Shown one piece after another: positions 37,850 to 48,644 of a stretch of DNA of 64,000 nucleotides. The translations under genes and the position numbers were made by a program. Numbering within the stretch: the first letter of the stretch is position 1; every line of letters starts with the position of its first letter. This DNA comes from Tanytarsus gracilentus (lineage: Eukaryota > Arthropoda > Insecta > Diptera > Chironomidae). The notes beneath the pieces are model-generated. The model ran no database searches and was not told the DNA's origin. It worked only from the letters and a program-made list of their open reading frames with translations. The DNA lies in the NCBI GenBank assembly GCA_038502055.1, contig JAXRKN010000038.1, positions 4,836,001 through 4,900,000 of the forward strand. The letters are read 5' to 3'.

Positions 37850-38269
37850 AAAATCTCTAGATTGGATTCTAAAATATGCGTAATTTTTTTTTAAATTTTT
37901 AAAGTTAAAAATTTATGTAGCTTGGATTTAAAATAAATTTTGAATTTTTATTCAAACTCTCTTTTCTTATAACATTTCTCTTTCTAAAATGTGCTTTAAT
38001 AATTTTAATACATTAAACTTTTTTTTTGTAAGATCTAACTGGAATAAATTGTGGTTTATATTATTGCAGATTTTCATTAAAATGTGCTCTCTTTTTTTAA
38101 AATTGCTTCTAAATGTTGAACGAGATGAATTCACCTAGGTTTACTTTGCTCATTCAAAAAAGCAACTACATATAGATTCATAATCAATAATAATATATAA
38201 TGGTTTTTTTGTAAGTAATATTTGTTTGCGCATAATACATTCAGATTTAATTATATACTCAGTTCTCAA
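37850..38269. other. Convergent gap, Prx5 / Shc
   Basis: AT-rich 3' flanks of two convergent genes; no other feature seen. Confidence 0.5.
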
Positions 38270-39562
38270 TTAATTTCTCAAATCCGTTGTGCGAATGACT
38301 GGTGTGCGAAGTAACAGACAGCTATCCGAAGATATGATTGGAAGATGATTACTCCAGTGATAATTAATTAGATGCGTGATACTCTCGAAAATTCTATCCT
38401 TGGTGCGAACAACGCCTACGACACAAAAATTATAAAATTGCTATCGAAGAAAAGTTTTAGTATAATGAATCTTACCTTCTGGGTCAATGAGAAGCAAATG
38501 TTTTGGGGTGCTATTTAAGCCCGATAAAACAAATTGTCCGGGCGTTCCTTGAGACTGTCTCACAAGAAAATCGCCATCGTTGTTCAGCAATTTTTCAGCT
38601 GCGGCGCGCGAAATCGGCCCATGATACCAATTTTCAATGATCAACTGTGACTTTTGTATGTCAGCAGAGAGAGGGAAATTATTTTTGCCGGGAAAGCTTG
38701 GGATATCGAAGACATCTGCGCTAGAAAATGGTATTGAGCGGGTGCTGGTATTATTGTTGTTGTTAAACGAAGCTGTATGCTTTTTTGCATCATCGTTAAC
38801 ATAATCGTGCTCATTTAAATCTATTAAATTACTTGGTAATCTGTCGCGAGGCTTAGTGCTGTAACGAGGCTCTTCAAATTCTGGAGGTATTTTGTTTGGA
38901 AGGTCATTATAATACTCTTGATCACATTTTGGATTCATGCAATCGGCAAGTTGCTGCTTGCGCTTAAGTGTGCTCATTCGTTCGGCATCGTCGTTGCAAA
39001 AATTTTTGTACCTCAATTCGAAAGCTTGTCCCATTGTAGAAATGACAGATTGTGCACGATCAGTTCCACAATCAATTACGTAGCATGCACGCCATTCCAT
39101 GATGTCTTTAGCTACATAAGCAACAAAATTCATTGAGTCACTATCTCCGCCCGATGCGAACTAAAATTTAATACAATTTGATGATTAATGAAAATTATTT
39201 ACGATGATTCACACAAAGAATGCTTTAAACATATATGTGCAAAATTGATCAATGCAAGACTCACTGAAATCCGTGGCATTTCATGTTTTGCTATAATCTC
39301 ATTTGTATCCAGCGAGGTGAGCTGAAGACATCTTGAGCTTATGTTTAAAACGACATTACTCAACGAGTGTTCCATGCATGGCGAAGTGCTTATGACCTAT
39401 AATAACGATTAATTAGAATACAATAGAGATTTATTTGCCGTTAAGAATGGACTTACTTGCTGTATTCGTTTCTCTACACGTCTCTTTTTTGGCGATCTTA
39501 AATTCGCAAAGTCGCATACTCGATTTATGCATTCTTTAGCGACGAGTGATCTGATTATGGAG

Positions 39563-39600
<38 letters not shown>

Positions 39601-39805
39601 GAGAATTAAGAGATGAGAAAGAAGGAAGCGGAAGTAATAAGAAGAGATTAACGCATACGAACCTCGATTGAAAGTCGAGTAATTTCATGGATGTTAAAAC
39701 CTCGATGCACCCAATATATTTGACATTAAAATTTACTCCATCGTTCATGATTGCCGTTTCAATGCTCTCGTCATCCCATGCTGAACTAAATTCATCTGCA
39801 TCCAT
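38270..39805 (-). CDS. Shc: Shc adaptor (PTB-CH1-SH2)
   Basis: Five exons, 39805-39663, 39550-39457, 39396-39265, 39160-38476 and 38415-38270, 399 aa, close to Drosophila Shc. Residues about 15-180 are the PTB domain (VKYIGCIEVL, RISFASGGDSDSMNFVAYVAKD and VISTMGQAFELRYKNF). The CH1 linker keeps the tandem tyrosines DQEYYNDLP (about 206-207; human Tyr239/240) and another YVND site (about 243), both Grb2/Drk-type. DVFDIPSF resembles the adaptin-binding DLFDMKPF of human Shc. Residues 301-399 are SH2 (WYHGPIS, with phosphotyrosine-binding Arg about 324 in FLVRQS). It couples activated receptor tyrosine kinases to Ras. The start is the ATG at 39805; the frame is open further upstream but without another ATG. 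Confidence 0.95.
39567..39597. repeat. (AG)n microsatellite in Shc intron 1
   Basis: About 15 AG units. On the Shc strand it reads (CT)n and lies 17-47 bases before the exon 2 acceptor at 39551, so it forms the polypyrimidine tract of that 112-bp intron. Confidence 0.9.
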
Positions 39806-40622
39806 CGCGAAATTTATAATAATAAAATATGGCACTGAATCACCAAACAAGAAAAAAAGAGGATTTTTCTATGACGACTAAAGGAATTTCTCCTCAATAT
39901 CTCGAAAATTGACAATTATATTTGCTTTTTAATGCTTCTCGGCTATCACAGGTAACAATAAAAGACAAGCACAAACTTTAAACTTTGAACGGAAAACAGA
40001 AAAGTTTTTTTTGTTGCGACATTTAATAATTTAATACACGAGTGTGATATACATTCAGAGTGAATGAGAAAGATTATGGTAGCATTAGCTTTTATGTTGA
40101 AATAAACGAAAACATATTTCGAGCGTTTTGTCCGTTTAAAATTTTTCAATTTTTTTTTAAAATAAAAATTAATATTTTTACTTAAAAGAAAAGTTTTAAA
40201 ATGATTTTAAATTTTTGCGTTTTTATAACCTCCGTCCAAAATTTTCTGATAATAAATTTTATGTTTTGCAGGGTGTACAACTCGGCTTTTTTAAGAGGAA
40301 AGACTATATAAATAATTTTCTAACGGTTATCCAAAATTCAAATTTTTGTTCACTTAACTAGAAGAGAAGTGTAATTACTCGGCAGTTAACACATCATAAA
40401 TTTTGCAATGCACACTGAAATTAACATTTTTAAAAACAAACATTCACACCACAATTAATAATTTTAAAAATCATGTAAAAAACAATTAATGATTCTAACG
40501 GCCTTCATAATTTTAAAACATTCTGAGGGGTGCGCAATATTTTTTTTTCATTGTTCTAAAAAATTGTTTACATTTCCATTTTTTTTCTCGAAATCAAAAC
40601 TTTTAAAATAAACGCGAAAATA
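39806..40622. promoter_or_regulatory. Divergent promoter region, Shc / KDM3
   Basis: 817 bp between opposite start codons. No coding series or recognisable motif seen; the 5' UTRs of both genes lie here. Confidence 0.45.
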
Positions 40623-43400
40623 ATGGCTGAAGGAGGAGATTATGGTGAAAATCCTTTTGTCAGCATGTACTTACAGCCAAAGCCATCTTTTGTGCCCAGC
40701 GAAATGCCAGAAAATCAGCATTGTAAGTAAAAATTGAAATTTTAAAAAATACTTATGAAATTTTGACATTTTAGTTTACGGCATTGACGAAAATGAGTTT
40801 GCCGAGAGTAAAACAGAAGTGAATAGTGACGAAGTACAAGAAACAAAACCATTACTTTTTGACGATGACGATCCTATGTTAACAACAATGGATGATGATT
40901 CTATGTTTGATTCAAGCCAAGTAAAGTTTGAGAGTTTGAGCGCTGCAGAGAGCGATGAAAAGAAAAAACGAGGAAGACCGCCAAAGCCAAATTCAAAGCC
41001 TTCAAATAGAAAACCCCGGCCACCACCGAAGAAAAATATCGATGGTTCAACACCGCCTCAATTGGATCGATTGCCTCGCATGAAAGCAAACGTTCACAGC
41101 ATTCGATTGACGGATGAAGAAGTCGTCGAGCACAAAAAGAATCAAGATGTGTTTCCTCAACCTGGATGTTGCTACGTTATTGCGCCAAACTTGGATGCAT
41201 GTGTCGAATGTCAGAGACAAAAGAAACGTGGAAGAAAGCCTCGACTCGAAGTCGATTGTCGCTTCTATCAGTTCCGAAAGCTTCGCTATGAGGGTGATCA
41301 GCTTGTTGTTGCCGGCTTTCCAGATCCCTTCACAGATCCAAAAGAAATTGACATTGCAATTTGGCTACCACAGCAGGATAAATTAAAATTCAAGTCACTT
41401 AACGTTCCTCATGCACGCTTGATAATTGCTCATGTCGGAGATGAACTGTGTCGGCTTCTGGAAAAAGAAAAAGTATATTTCAACAGATATAAATCGAATG
41501 ATAAACCAATGATTTGGAAGCGTCCGATCGATAGAGTCCTCGAGATTTGCGATTTATGCTCGACGACACTCTTCAATTATCATTTTATATGTACAAAATG
41601 TGGTCTTTCTCTCTGTGTCGATTGTGTAAATGAGCAAAATAAGGCATTAGAAGAGACTCATTGCACGGTAAAAGACCATACTCATACATTTGATGAGTTC
41701 TGCTTAACTCAAATTATCCCGTCTGATTGTATGACTAAGCTCCAGAGAATGCTGCATGACATAACTGAAGCATGGGATATTGAACATGATTGTCAAGTTA
41801 AAACGGAGCCTATTTTTGAAATTGATAGATCAATGAAAGCAATCATAAACAATGTCCTACTTGACGGGGAGGTAGGGAAGAGCTTTATGAATCGTGAATT
41901 ACAAATGCCATTCCAACAGTTCGATGTCGATTTTCAAAAGGTTAAACTTGATGACATACCCGAAGTACATAATGAAACTATTAAAATTCCGAAATCGCCA
42001 TCAATAACTAGACATCTCCGAACAATTCGTTATCATACAAAGTCGGGCAAGGAAAATATTGTGAGCATATCGAGGAGCATGAGCCAAGACACTTCAAACT
42101 TATTTTATGACGTCCCTCATAAGTGGATCTGTGAAAATAAGCTCTTGAGACTTCTCGATCCTCTCCATGCTGGCAACGAAGACTTCTTTAACGATCAATG
42201 GCAACGCGGTCAGCCGGTTTTAATTTCAAATGTTCTTGATCTCTTCAAAAAGGAATATTGGCTTCCGCAATCATTCTCCAATGAATTTGGAAGTAATATT
42301 GCAGATTTTATCAATTGTATGAACGGAAATTTAGTTCGCAACAAGGAGATTGCACTTTTTTGGGATGGATTTGAGATTGTTGAGAAGAGATTAAAAGACA
42401 ACGAAGGAACACCAATGCTGCTAAAATTGAAAGACTGGCCACCCGATAGCGAGTAAGTTTAAATAATTTATTCATGTGTTTATATGTTCTAACAATCAAT
42501 TTAGTTTCAAGATCATTATGCCGACAAGATTTGAAGATATCATGAAGAATTTACCCGTCAACGCATACACCAACAGGACAGGCGATCTCAATATTGTCAA
42601 ATATCTGCCCTCATGTTTCATCCATCCAGATTTGGGACCAAAAGGATATTTCGCATACGGATCACCATTTTATCTCAAAGAGGGTACAACAAACCTACAC
42701 TTGGATATTGCCGATGCTTGCAACGTGATGTGCTACATTGGTTTTCCTCGTGACAACAATATTTCTATGGAAAAATATATCGAGCAAGGATTCGAGGCAA
42801 TTTTAGAATCTGACGCCGATTTAGCAAACATTGATCGAGTTATAAGAGATGGTGAAATTCCGGGTGCAATCTGGCATATATATGAAGCCACTGATGCGGA
42901 CCGAATCAGAGACTTCCTATTAAAAATTGCAATTGAACGAGGATTTAAAGTGGCAAAAGATCACGATGTCATTCACGATCAAAATTGGTATTTAGATAGT
43001 GAGCTCCGAAGACGCTTACACGCCGAATATGGCGTTAAGGGCTATGCTATAGTACAATGCTTAGGAGATTGTATAATTTTACCGGCAGGAACGCCGCACC
43101 AAGTTCGCAATATTTATTCGTGCATTAAAATTGCAGAAGATTTTGTATCGCCCCAGCAGATGGCACACTGTCTTCATCTCAGCGATGAATTTAGAAAATT
43201 GACAAAGGTAAATTGGTTAATTAGAAATTTATTTGAAAATAATTTTAACGTTAAACTTTTTTTAGACCCACACGAATAATGAGGAGAAATTAAACATCAA
43301 AAACATCGCATATCACAGCATCAAGGAGGCTATAACCATTCTCGTTCATATTGTGAATAAAATTACTGCAAAGGAAACTAAATTTAAGGGTCAAGAATAA
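40623..43400 (+). CDS. Kdm3: KDM3-type JmjC histone H3K9 demethylase
   Basis: Four exons, 40623-40722, 40775-42452, 42505-43207 and 43266-43400, 871 aa, close to the insect KDM3 size. A Lys/Pro-rich N-terminal region includes an AT-hook-like KKRGRPPKP. The CCYVIAPN...CVECQRQKKRGR block and the zinc finger CDLCSTTLF/CTKCGLSLCVDC (about 290-320) are KDM3 hallmarks. The JmjC domain has iron ligands His about 658 and Asp about 660 in TNLHLDIAD and His about 791 in AGTPHQVRN, then CIKIAEDFVSPQ. The complete His-x-Asp...His set predicts an active Fe(II)/2-oxoglutarate enzyme. The family removes mono- and dimethyl groups from H3K9 and favours open chromatin. Its stop is only 47 bp from the end of the convergent zinc-finger gene. 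Confidence 0.95.
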
Positions 43401-43447
43401 CTCAAACCCCTGTAAAAAATGACAAGTTGAGAAAATTAAAATGCATT

Positions 43448-44791
43448 TTATTCTAACTTGCTCTCTTTGAGAATACAATCTCTAGTTTCTTTATCGAGAA
43501 ATTTGTGTTGAGATAACAAGTGATTTTTATATTTGTCCTTTCTCGAAACAGAATAATTACAATTAGAGATGACGCAAGAAATTCTTAGTGCTTTATGAAT
43601 AGAATCAATGTGTCGTTTTAAGTTATTGAATTGGGAAAATGTTGATTCACAAAAGTTACATAAAAACTCTTTAAGGTGCTCGTGGCGAGTTTTTACGTGA
43701 GCTTTAAGCTTTGAATTTGAATGAAATTTTTTCCCGCAATCTGGATATTCACACGCTATGCTTGCCGGCGTGTGTCTATTCTTAATATGACGTCGTAGGT
43801 CTACAATGCAGTAAAACAAGGCACCGCACTCATTACATTTTTCCTTCTTCTCCGAATGTCTCGTCTCATGAAAGCTCAAATCTTTGGCATTATAAAAGCA
43901 TTTTCCACAAACGGGGCATGTATTTGTTCTTATTTTATCGTGAACTGCCTTCGTATGAATACTTAGCTGAGATCTATTGAAAAACGATTTTTCGCAATTT
44001 TTACAGCTAAAATTTCTCTTGCGATCAATTTGGTGCATCGTGATGGTATGTGACTTTAGAGCATCCTTTCGACTGCATTGAAACTGACAGCTCTTTTCGG
44101 AGCATCTAAAAAGTTCTCTATACGATTTAGGTATGTGCTTTTGAATATGGCGAGCAATTTTAGTTTTAAAGTAGCAACTATATGAGCAGAAATCACAGAA
44201 ATATCGTTTGATTTTAGAATGCGTTATCTTTACATGCTCTTGGAGATTTTTAACCAGCAATCCACAGATGACACATTGCCTCCTTTTCTTGTGAGCTTTT
44301 TGAAAGCTCTGGTTTGTATTGATTGAAGTCAAATGCTTTGATAATTTACTCGATTCAAGTGTTTCTGCTGTCTCTTGAGTCAATTCCTCGTTAGTTTTTA
44401 ATTCTTCATTATTTTTGAGTTCATTTTCGAATTGTTTTTGATTTTCAATAAAAGCTCTTTTAGTATTTGTCGCTTGAATGAGATTTTGAGTGCATTCAAA
44501 ACAAGTGAAATTATTTGTTGCGAGAACATTAAGCTAAAATTGATTAATTAAAGTTATTTAGTCTCATGTTTAGGTATTAATGGATAGCTAATAAAGAAAG
44601 CTACTCATTGGTTACTCATTTGAAGAGGCGACCAAGCCCAAGCTTGAATGAATTAAATTTATTACCTTGGTTTGAGTTAATTCAAAAAATAAATCCTGAA
44701 TTTCACTTGAGAGTTCACTCAAATTAAGAACATTATCTCTTAAGCACAAGCGACAAAATTTATTACTTTTATTGTAATTAAAAATTTCCAT
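43448..44791 (-). CDS. ZAD C2H2 zinc-finger protein C
   Basis: Two exons, 44791-44666 and 44533-43448, phase 0, 403 aa. The ZAD is split by the intron: FCRLCL in exon 1 and FTCFECTQ in exon 2. After a short charged linker come about nine C2H2-like units: QCVICGLLV, FCDFCSYSC, RCSEKSCQF, SCKNCEKSF, TCPVCGKCF, KCNECGALF, ACEYPDCGKKF, LCNFCESTF and ISCNYSVSRKD-type. The tail LDKETRDCILKESKL is like those of ZAD proteins A and B. The linker is much shorter than in A and B. It is divergent from Rabaptin. The minus-strand TTTATT at 43446-43451 overlaps the stop codon, so the 3' UTR may be very short or extend under KDM3. Confidence 0.88.
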
Positions 44792-45247
44792 CTTATCAAA
44801 AAATCAAAACAAGTAATTTTAAAACTTTTATTTTATTCAGCAATTTAAGAGTTAGACACTCAAATTTTGCGTATTTCATTTAAATTTAATTTTAAATTAA
44901 ATATATTCGAATATAATTTGCTTTAAATTTATAGTTTACTCTAATTAAACTTATTGAAAAGAATAAAAAATATATGAAATTATTTTCGAGCGTCCCATCC
45001 TTTCAATTCAGCAAATTTTACGCTTTCGTCGATTTAGAAAATTAAGTATTTTCAATATTTTTTGAATATTAAGTGTAAATTGACGTTGAAAAGTGATTAA
45101 ATCGCTTTAGTTTAATTTATTTCAAGCACTAATCTCAATATTTAATGGAGTTAAATGAAATAGCGTGAAAAAATCAAGTAATTACACACCCTAAAAAAAT
45201 TTTATTCCAATTTTCGTCACGTTTAAAAATATTGCAACGAGTTAAAC
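44792..45247. promoter_or_regulatory. Divergent promoter region, ZAD finger C / Rabaptin
   Basis: 456 bp of AT-rich sequence between opposite start codons; no motif called. Confidence 0.45.
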
Positions 45248-47386
45248 ATGGAAAAGGGTAAGATAAATGCTTAGTTTATGTTCACTAAAGCTCATTTTTC
45301 AATTTATAGAACTTTCAGAAACTCTCCCGACCACATCAGACATGCCGACCTCGCAAGAAGAACAATTCAATCAGCAAAGAGCAAGGTAAAGGATTAAAAT
45401 TCAAATTCTCTAATTAACAACGATTTATTTTAGAATGAAAGAACTCTATATGACGAAAGAGAAAGAGTGCATCCAATTAAAACAGAAAGCTATAATTTTA
45501 AGAAAGGAACTGGAGGAATGTCAATCGGCTATTGTGATAGCGGAATATAATAGGGAAAAAGTGAGAGGCTGAATCACAAATTCCATGACTAAGCTAAAAA
45601 TTTTATTTAAATTTTAGGACATAGAAGACCAAAGAACTAGATCCGATCAAGAGATTCAGACCCTCCAGCAAATAATTCAAGAAACATGCGACGAACTGAC
45701 AATGTCCAACAACGAAATTGTACGCTTGCAAGAAAATGACGATAGAATGAGACAAGAAATGCAGGCATTGCGCGAATCGATTGTTCAGCAGCAACAGGTA
45801 TATATATAAAAAAATCGAAGTGCTTAATACTTTATGTTGTATATATTATGCTTATTGTGTAACTAGGAAACAAAAAGTATTGATGCAATTCTCGGTCTAA
45901 AGACACTAGCTAGAAACGTAAAAAAAATCACTGGAAACAGCAGTCAAGAGAGTGCAGACGATAGAAAACCAACTTCAACTAAATATGTATAGTTAATAAT
46001 TTTAACATAAATTGAAATAATGCTGATTAATAATATTTTTTTAAGGCACAAGAGGATGCCGAGACGCTGAGATCTTTAGTTCCAAATTTAGAGGATGAAA
46101 TTCAACAATTGAAAGATAAACTTCGCTCAGCGTATGATGAAATTGAAAAGATTCGTGGGAATGGCGAGGAGGAAGCAAAGTCGGCTCTAATTGGCATGAT
46201 GAATGAGGCTAAAAAGGACGATGATATTGAAGCAGGTCCATGCGTGATGTGCAAAAATTATGAGCTTCAACTCGTTCAAGCTCAAGAAGTTGTCGAAGGA
46301 GAAAAGCAGAAAGTGGTAAAGGTTGAGAGAATTGTCGATCGCTTAAAGCAAGATTTACTAAAAGAGTCGGCACTCCGCTTGGATCTTGAAAAGACTTGGA
46401 ACGAGAAGCGCGAGGAGCATAAGGATGCAGTGCAAAAGCTCTGCGATCAAATGAACGATGGTGAGAGGCAAATGATGGAGGTTCAAAGTGAATTCTTCAA
46501 CTTTAAGGAGACAATTAATCAGGAGCTGTCAAAAGTAGCGGGAGAACGTCAAGAGATTCATGAACACTTGGATATACTGCAGAGAGATAACGATTATTTA
46601 AGCGGAAGATATTTAGAGCATTCGAATGCAATGAAAGACCAGGAAATAAATCTTCCTCAAAGCATCGAAGAGCTTCACGAGCTAATTTTGCGACTTTATG
46701 AGAATTTAATTGTCTCAAAGGTGGGTCAGGAGTTTAATGAGAAAAAGTGTGTGACATTCCGCGATGAATCGAATTTATTGCGTGACCAGATGCATCAGAA
46801 GGAGAGAGAAAAGCAGTTTATTGAGCAGAAGCTAAATCATCGTATTCATAGCTTAGAAGATAAATTAAAACAACATCATCAACTTTATCAAAAGCTCCAG
46901 AGTGAAAAAGAGGAAGTACAAAAAATTGAAAATGATCAGAAAAAAGAGATTAGTGACTTGCGAATGCAAAATATTGAGCTGAGCGAAAATGTAGATAGAC
47001 TCGATAAGGCCAACCATGATATTAGATCAAAATTGTCCATGCTCCAGCAAGATTTGGTCACGAGCGAGGCTGTTCAAAAGGATTTCGTTAAATTATCGCA
47101 AAGTCTTCAAATGCAACTGGAAAAGATTCGTTCGGCCGATACTCAAGTCCGTTGGCAAGATCTTGACGATGTTAACAACTGTCCAACCTGTAAGCTCGAG
47201 TTCACAGTCACCAGACGTAAACGAAACTGCCGCCATTGTGGAACCATCTTCTGTGAGTCATGCTGCAATCGAAATGTTAAAAGCGGCCCGAATGGAAAGA
47301 ATGCAAAAGTTTGCGACTTGTGCAGTACACTCTTGCAAAAAAATCAAGCTCCATACTTTTCAGAAGTCGCTCCACAAAGTCCATAA
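45248..47386 (+). CDS. Rbpn-5: Rabaptin-5 with C-terminal FYVE-type finger
   Basis: Six exons, 45248-45257 (only 10 nt), 45310-45385, 45434-45560, 45618-45797, 45867-45986 and 46046-47386, 617 aa. Most of the protein is coiled coil. Signature rabaptin segments are LDILQRDNDYLSGRYLEHS, LPQSIEELHELILRLYEN and the Rab5-binding QKDFVKLSQSLQMQLEKIR (human QRDFVKLSQTLQVQLERIR). Residues about 541-603 form a FYVE-type finger with eight Cys (CPTC, NCRHC, FCESC, C and CDLC) and the WxxD lead-in WQDLDD. The basic motif is RRKRNCRHCG, not the usual R(R/K)HHCRxCG. Vertebrate Rabaptin lacks this finger; I recall it in insect members. It is a Rab5 effector acting in early endosome fusion. AATAAA at 47416-47421 lies 30 bp past the stop, right before a repeat element. 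Confidence 0.93.
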
Positions 47387-47415
47387 ATTAATAGTAGTTA
47401 TAAAAGTTTCCGTTA

Positions 47416-47421
47416 AATAAA
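47416..47421 (+). terminator. Poly(A) signal of Rabaptin
   Basis: AATAAA 30 bp after the stop codon and about 15 bp before the flanking repeat element starts. Confidence 0.55.
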
Positions 47422-47522
47422 AAAATGTTTCAAAACCCACACGTGGGTGTTGCCGCGTAACCCACTTGTAACAGATCAGTGTTTGAAAATCAAGTGCATA
47501 AAAAATGAGTTTAAGTCAATCC

Positions 47523-48180
47523 GAACACTTTGGCTGTCCGTGGCAGTCCTGTTCGACCATTCCTCAAAAATCGTCTATGTCATTAGATTCCTGATCCAAT
47601 TACGAGTTCAACGATACCCATGAAGTCATAGTTCTGAAAAATGGACATTTTGGCTGTCCGTGGCACTACTGGCCGGCCTTGATTAGCATTTATCAAAAAT
47701 CATCTATGTCAATAGATTCCTGGTCCAATCACGAGTTCAACGATACCCATGAAGCCATAGTTCTGAAAAATGGACATTATGGCTGTCCGTGGCACTACTG
47801 GCCGTCCATGATGGACATTCATCAAAAATCATCAATGCCATTTGATTCCTGGTCCAATCACGAGTTCAACGATACCCATGAAACCATAGTTCTGAAAAAT
47901 GGACATTATGGCTGTCCGTGGCACTGCTGGCCGGCCATGATGGACATTCCTCAAAAATCATCTATATCAATCGATTCCTGGTCCAATCACGAGTTCAACG
48001 ATACCCATGAAGCCATAGTTCTGAAAAATGGACATTTTGGCTGTCTGTGGCACGACCATAGGTCACGACTCGAAAAATCATGTATGTCAATCGATTCCTG
48101 GTCAAGTTACGAATCAATGCCAATCGATTTCTGGTCCAATCGCGAGTTCAACGATACCCATGAAGCCATATAAGAGAAAA
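47523..48180 (+). repeat. 129-bp tandem repeat, about five copies
   Basis: Units start at about 47523 (120 bp), 47643, 47772, 47901 and 48030. The spacing is exactly 129 bp for the middle copies; the last is diverged and carries extra partial copies. A conserved core contains ACGAGTTCAACGATACCCAT and GGCTGTCCGTGGCAC. The period is a multiple of three, and one plus-strand frame stays open through 47679-48173, giving a 43-residue repeat (core SWSNHEFNDTHE...GHYGCPWH). I regard this mainly as a minisatellite within the element. Confidence 0.85.
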
Positions 48181-48336
48181 TTTGTATGAAAAATGGACGT
48201 TATGGCCGTCCATGGCACGACCATAGGTCATGACTCAAAAAATAGTCAGTGCCTGCACATATAGACCCTAAGAGCTACCATCTGGCGAAAACTAGAAGTC
48301 TCTAGCTGGTCCAGGGACCGAGATTTCGCTTGTGCA

Positions 48337-48394
48337 GACGGACGGACGGACGGACGGACGGACGGACAGACGGACGGACGGACGGACGGACGGA
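48337..48394. repeat. (GACG)n microsatellite
   Basis: About 14 GACG units with one imperfect unit (GACA), close to the right end of the repeat element. Confidence 0.9.
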
Positions 48395-48644
48395 ATCACG
48401 AGCATATAAGCGTTACACCACTTTGTGGGTTACGCTAAAAATTTTACTGTGCTTATTAAAATTCAATACAAGCATTTTTAAGCTTTGTAATTTATTCCTG
48501 AAGGAAAAAGCTCTCGTTGACGAAAAGTGTTGTGTTAATTTTTTAAATTCCATTTTATTCGACTTTTCTTAACATATAAACTTATAGATTATAAATTAAG
48601 CGCATATATATGTATTTAAATGCAAAAAAAGGAATCTAATATTT

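Larger units (their letters stand above)
47435..48435. mobile_element. Unclassified repeat element with short inverted ends
   Basis: The unit lies between convergent Rabaptin and exportin-6. GCGTAACCCAC at 47455-47465 is matched by its exact complement GTGGGTTACGC at 48425-48435, with TGTAAC-like sequence next to both. Just outside the left copy is a near-palindrome ACCCACACGTGGGT (47435-47448). Inside are a 129-bp tandem array and a GACG microsatellite. A fragment of the left end recurs inverted at 57.41 kb, which supports mobility. There is no transposase gene and I cannot assign a superfamily. Confidence 0.55.

Noticed and set aside
47679..48173. Tandem repeat frame as a host protein-coding gene
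   Set aside because: No splice or promoter evidence, it lies inside a repeat element, and the outer copies are diverged; kept only as a finding.
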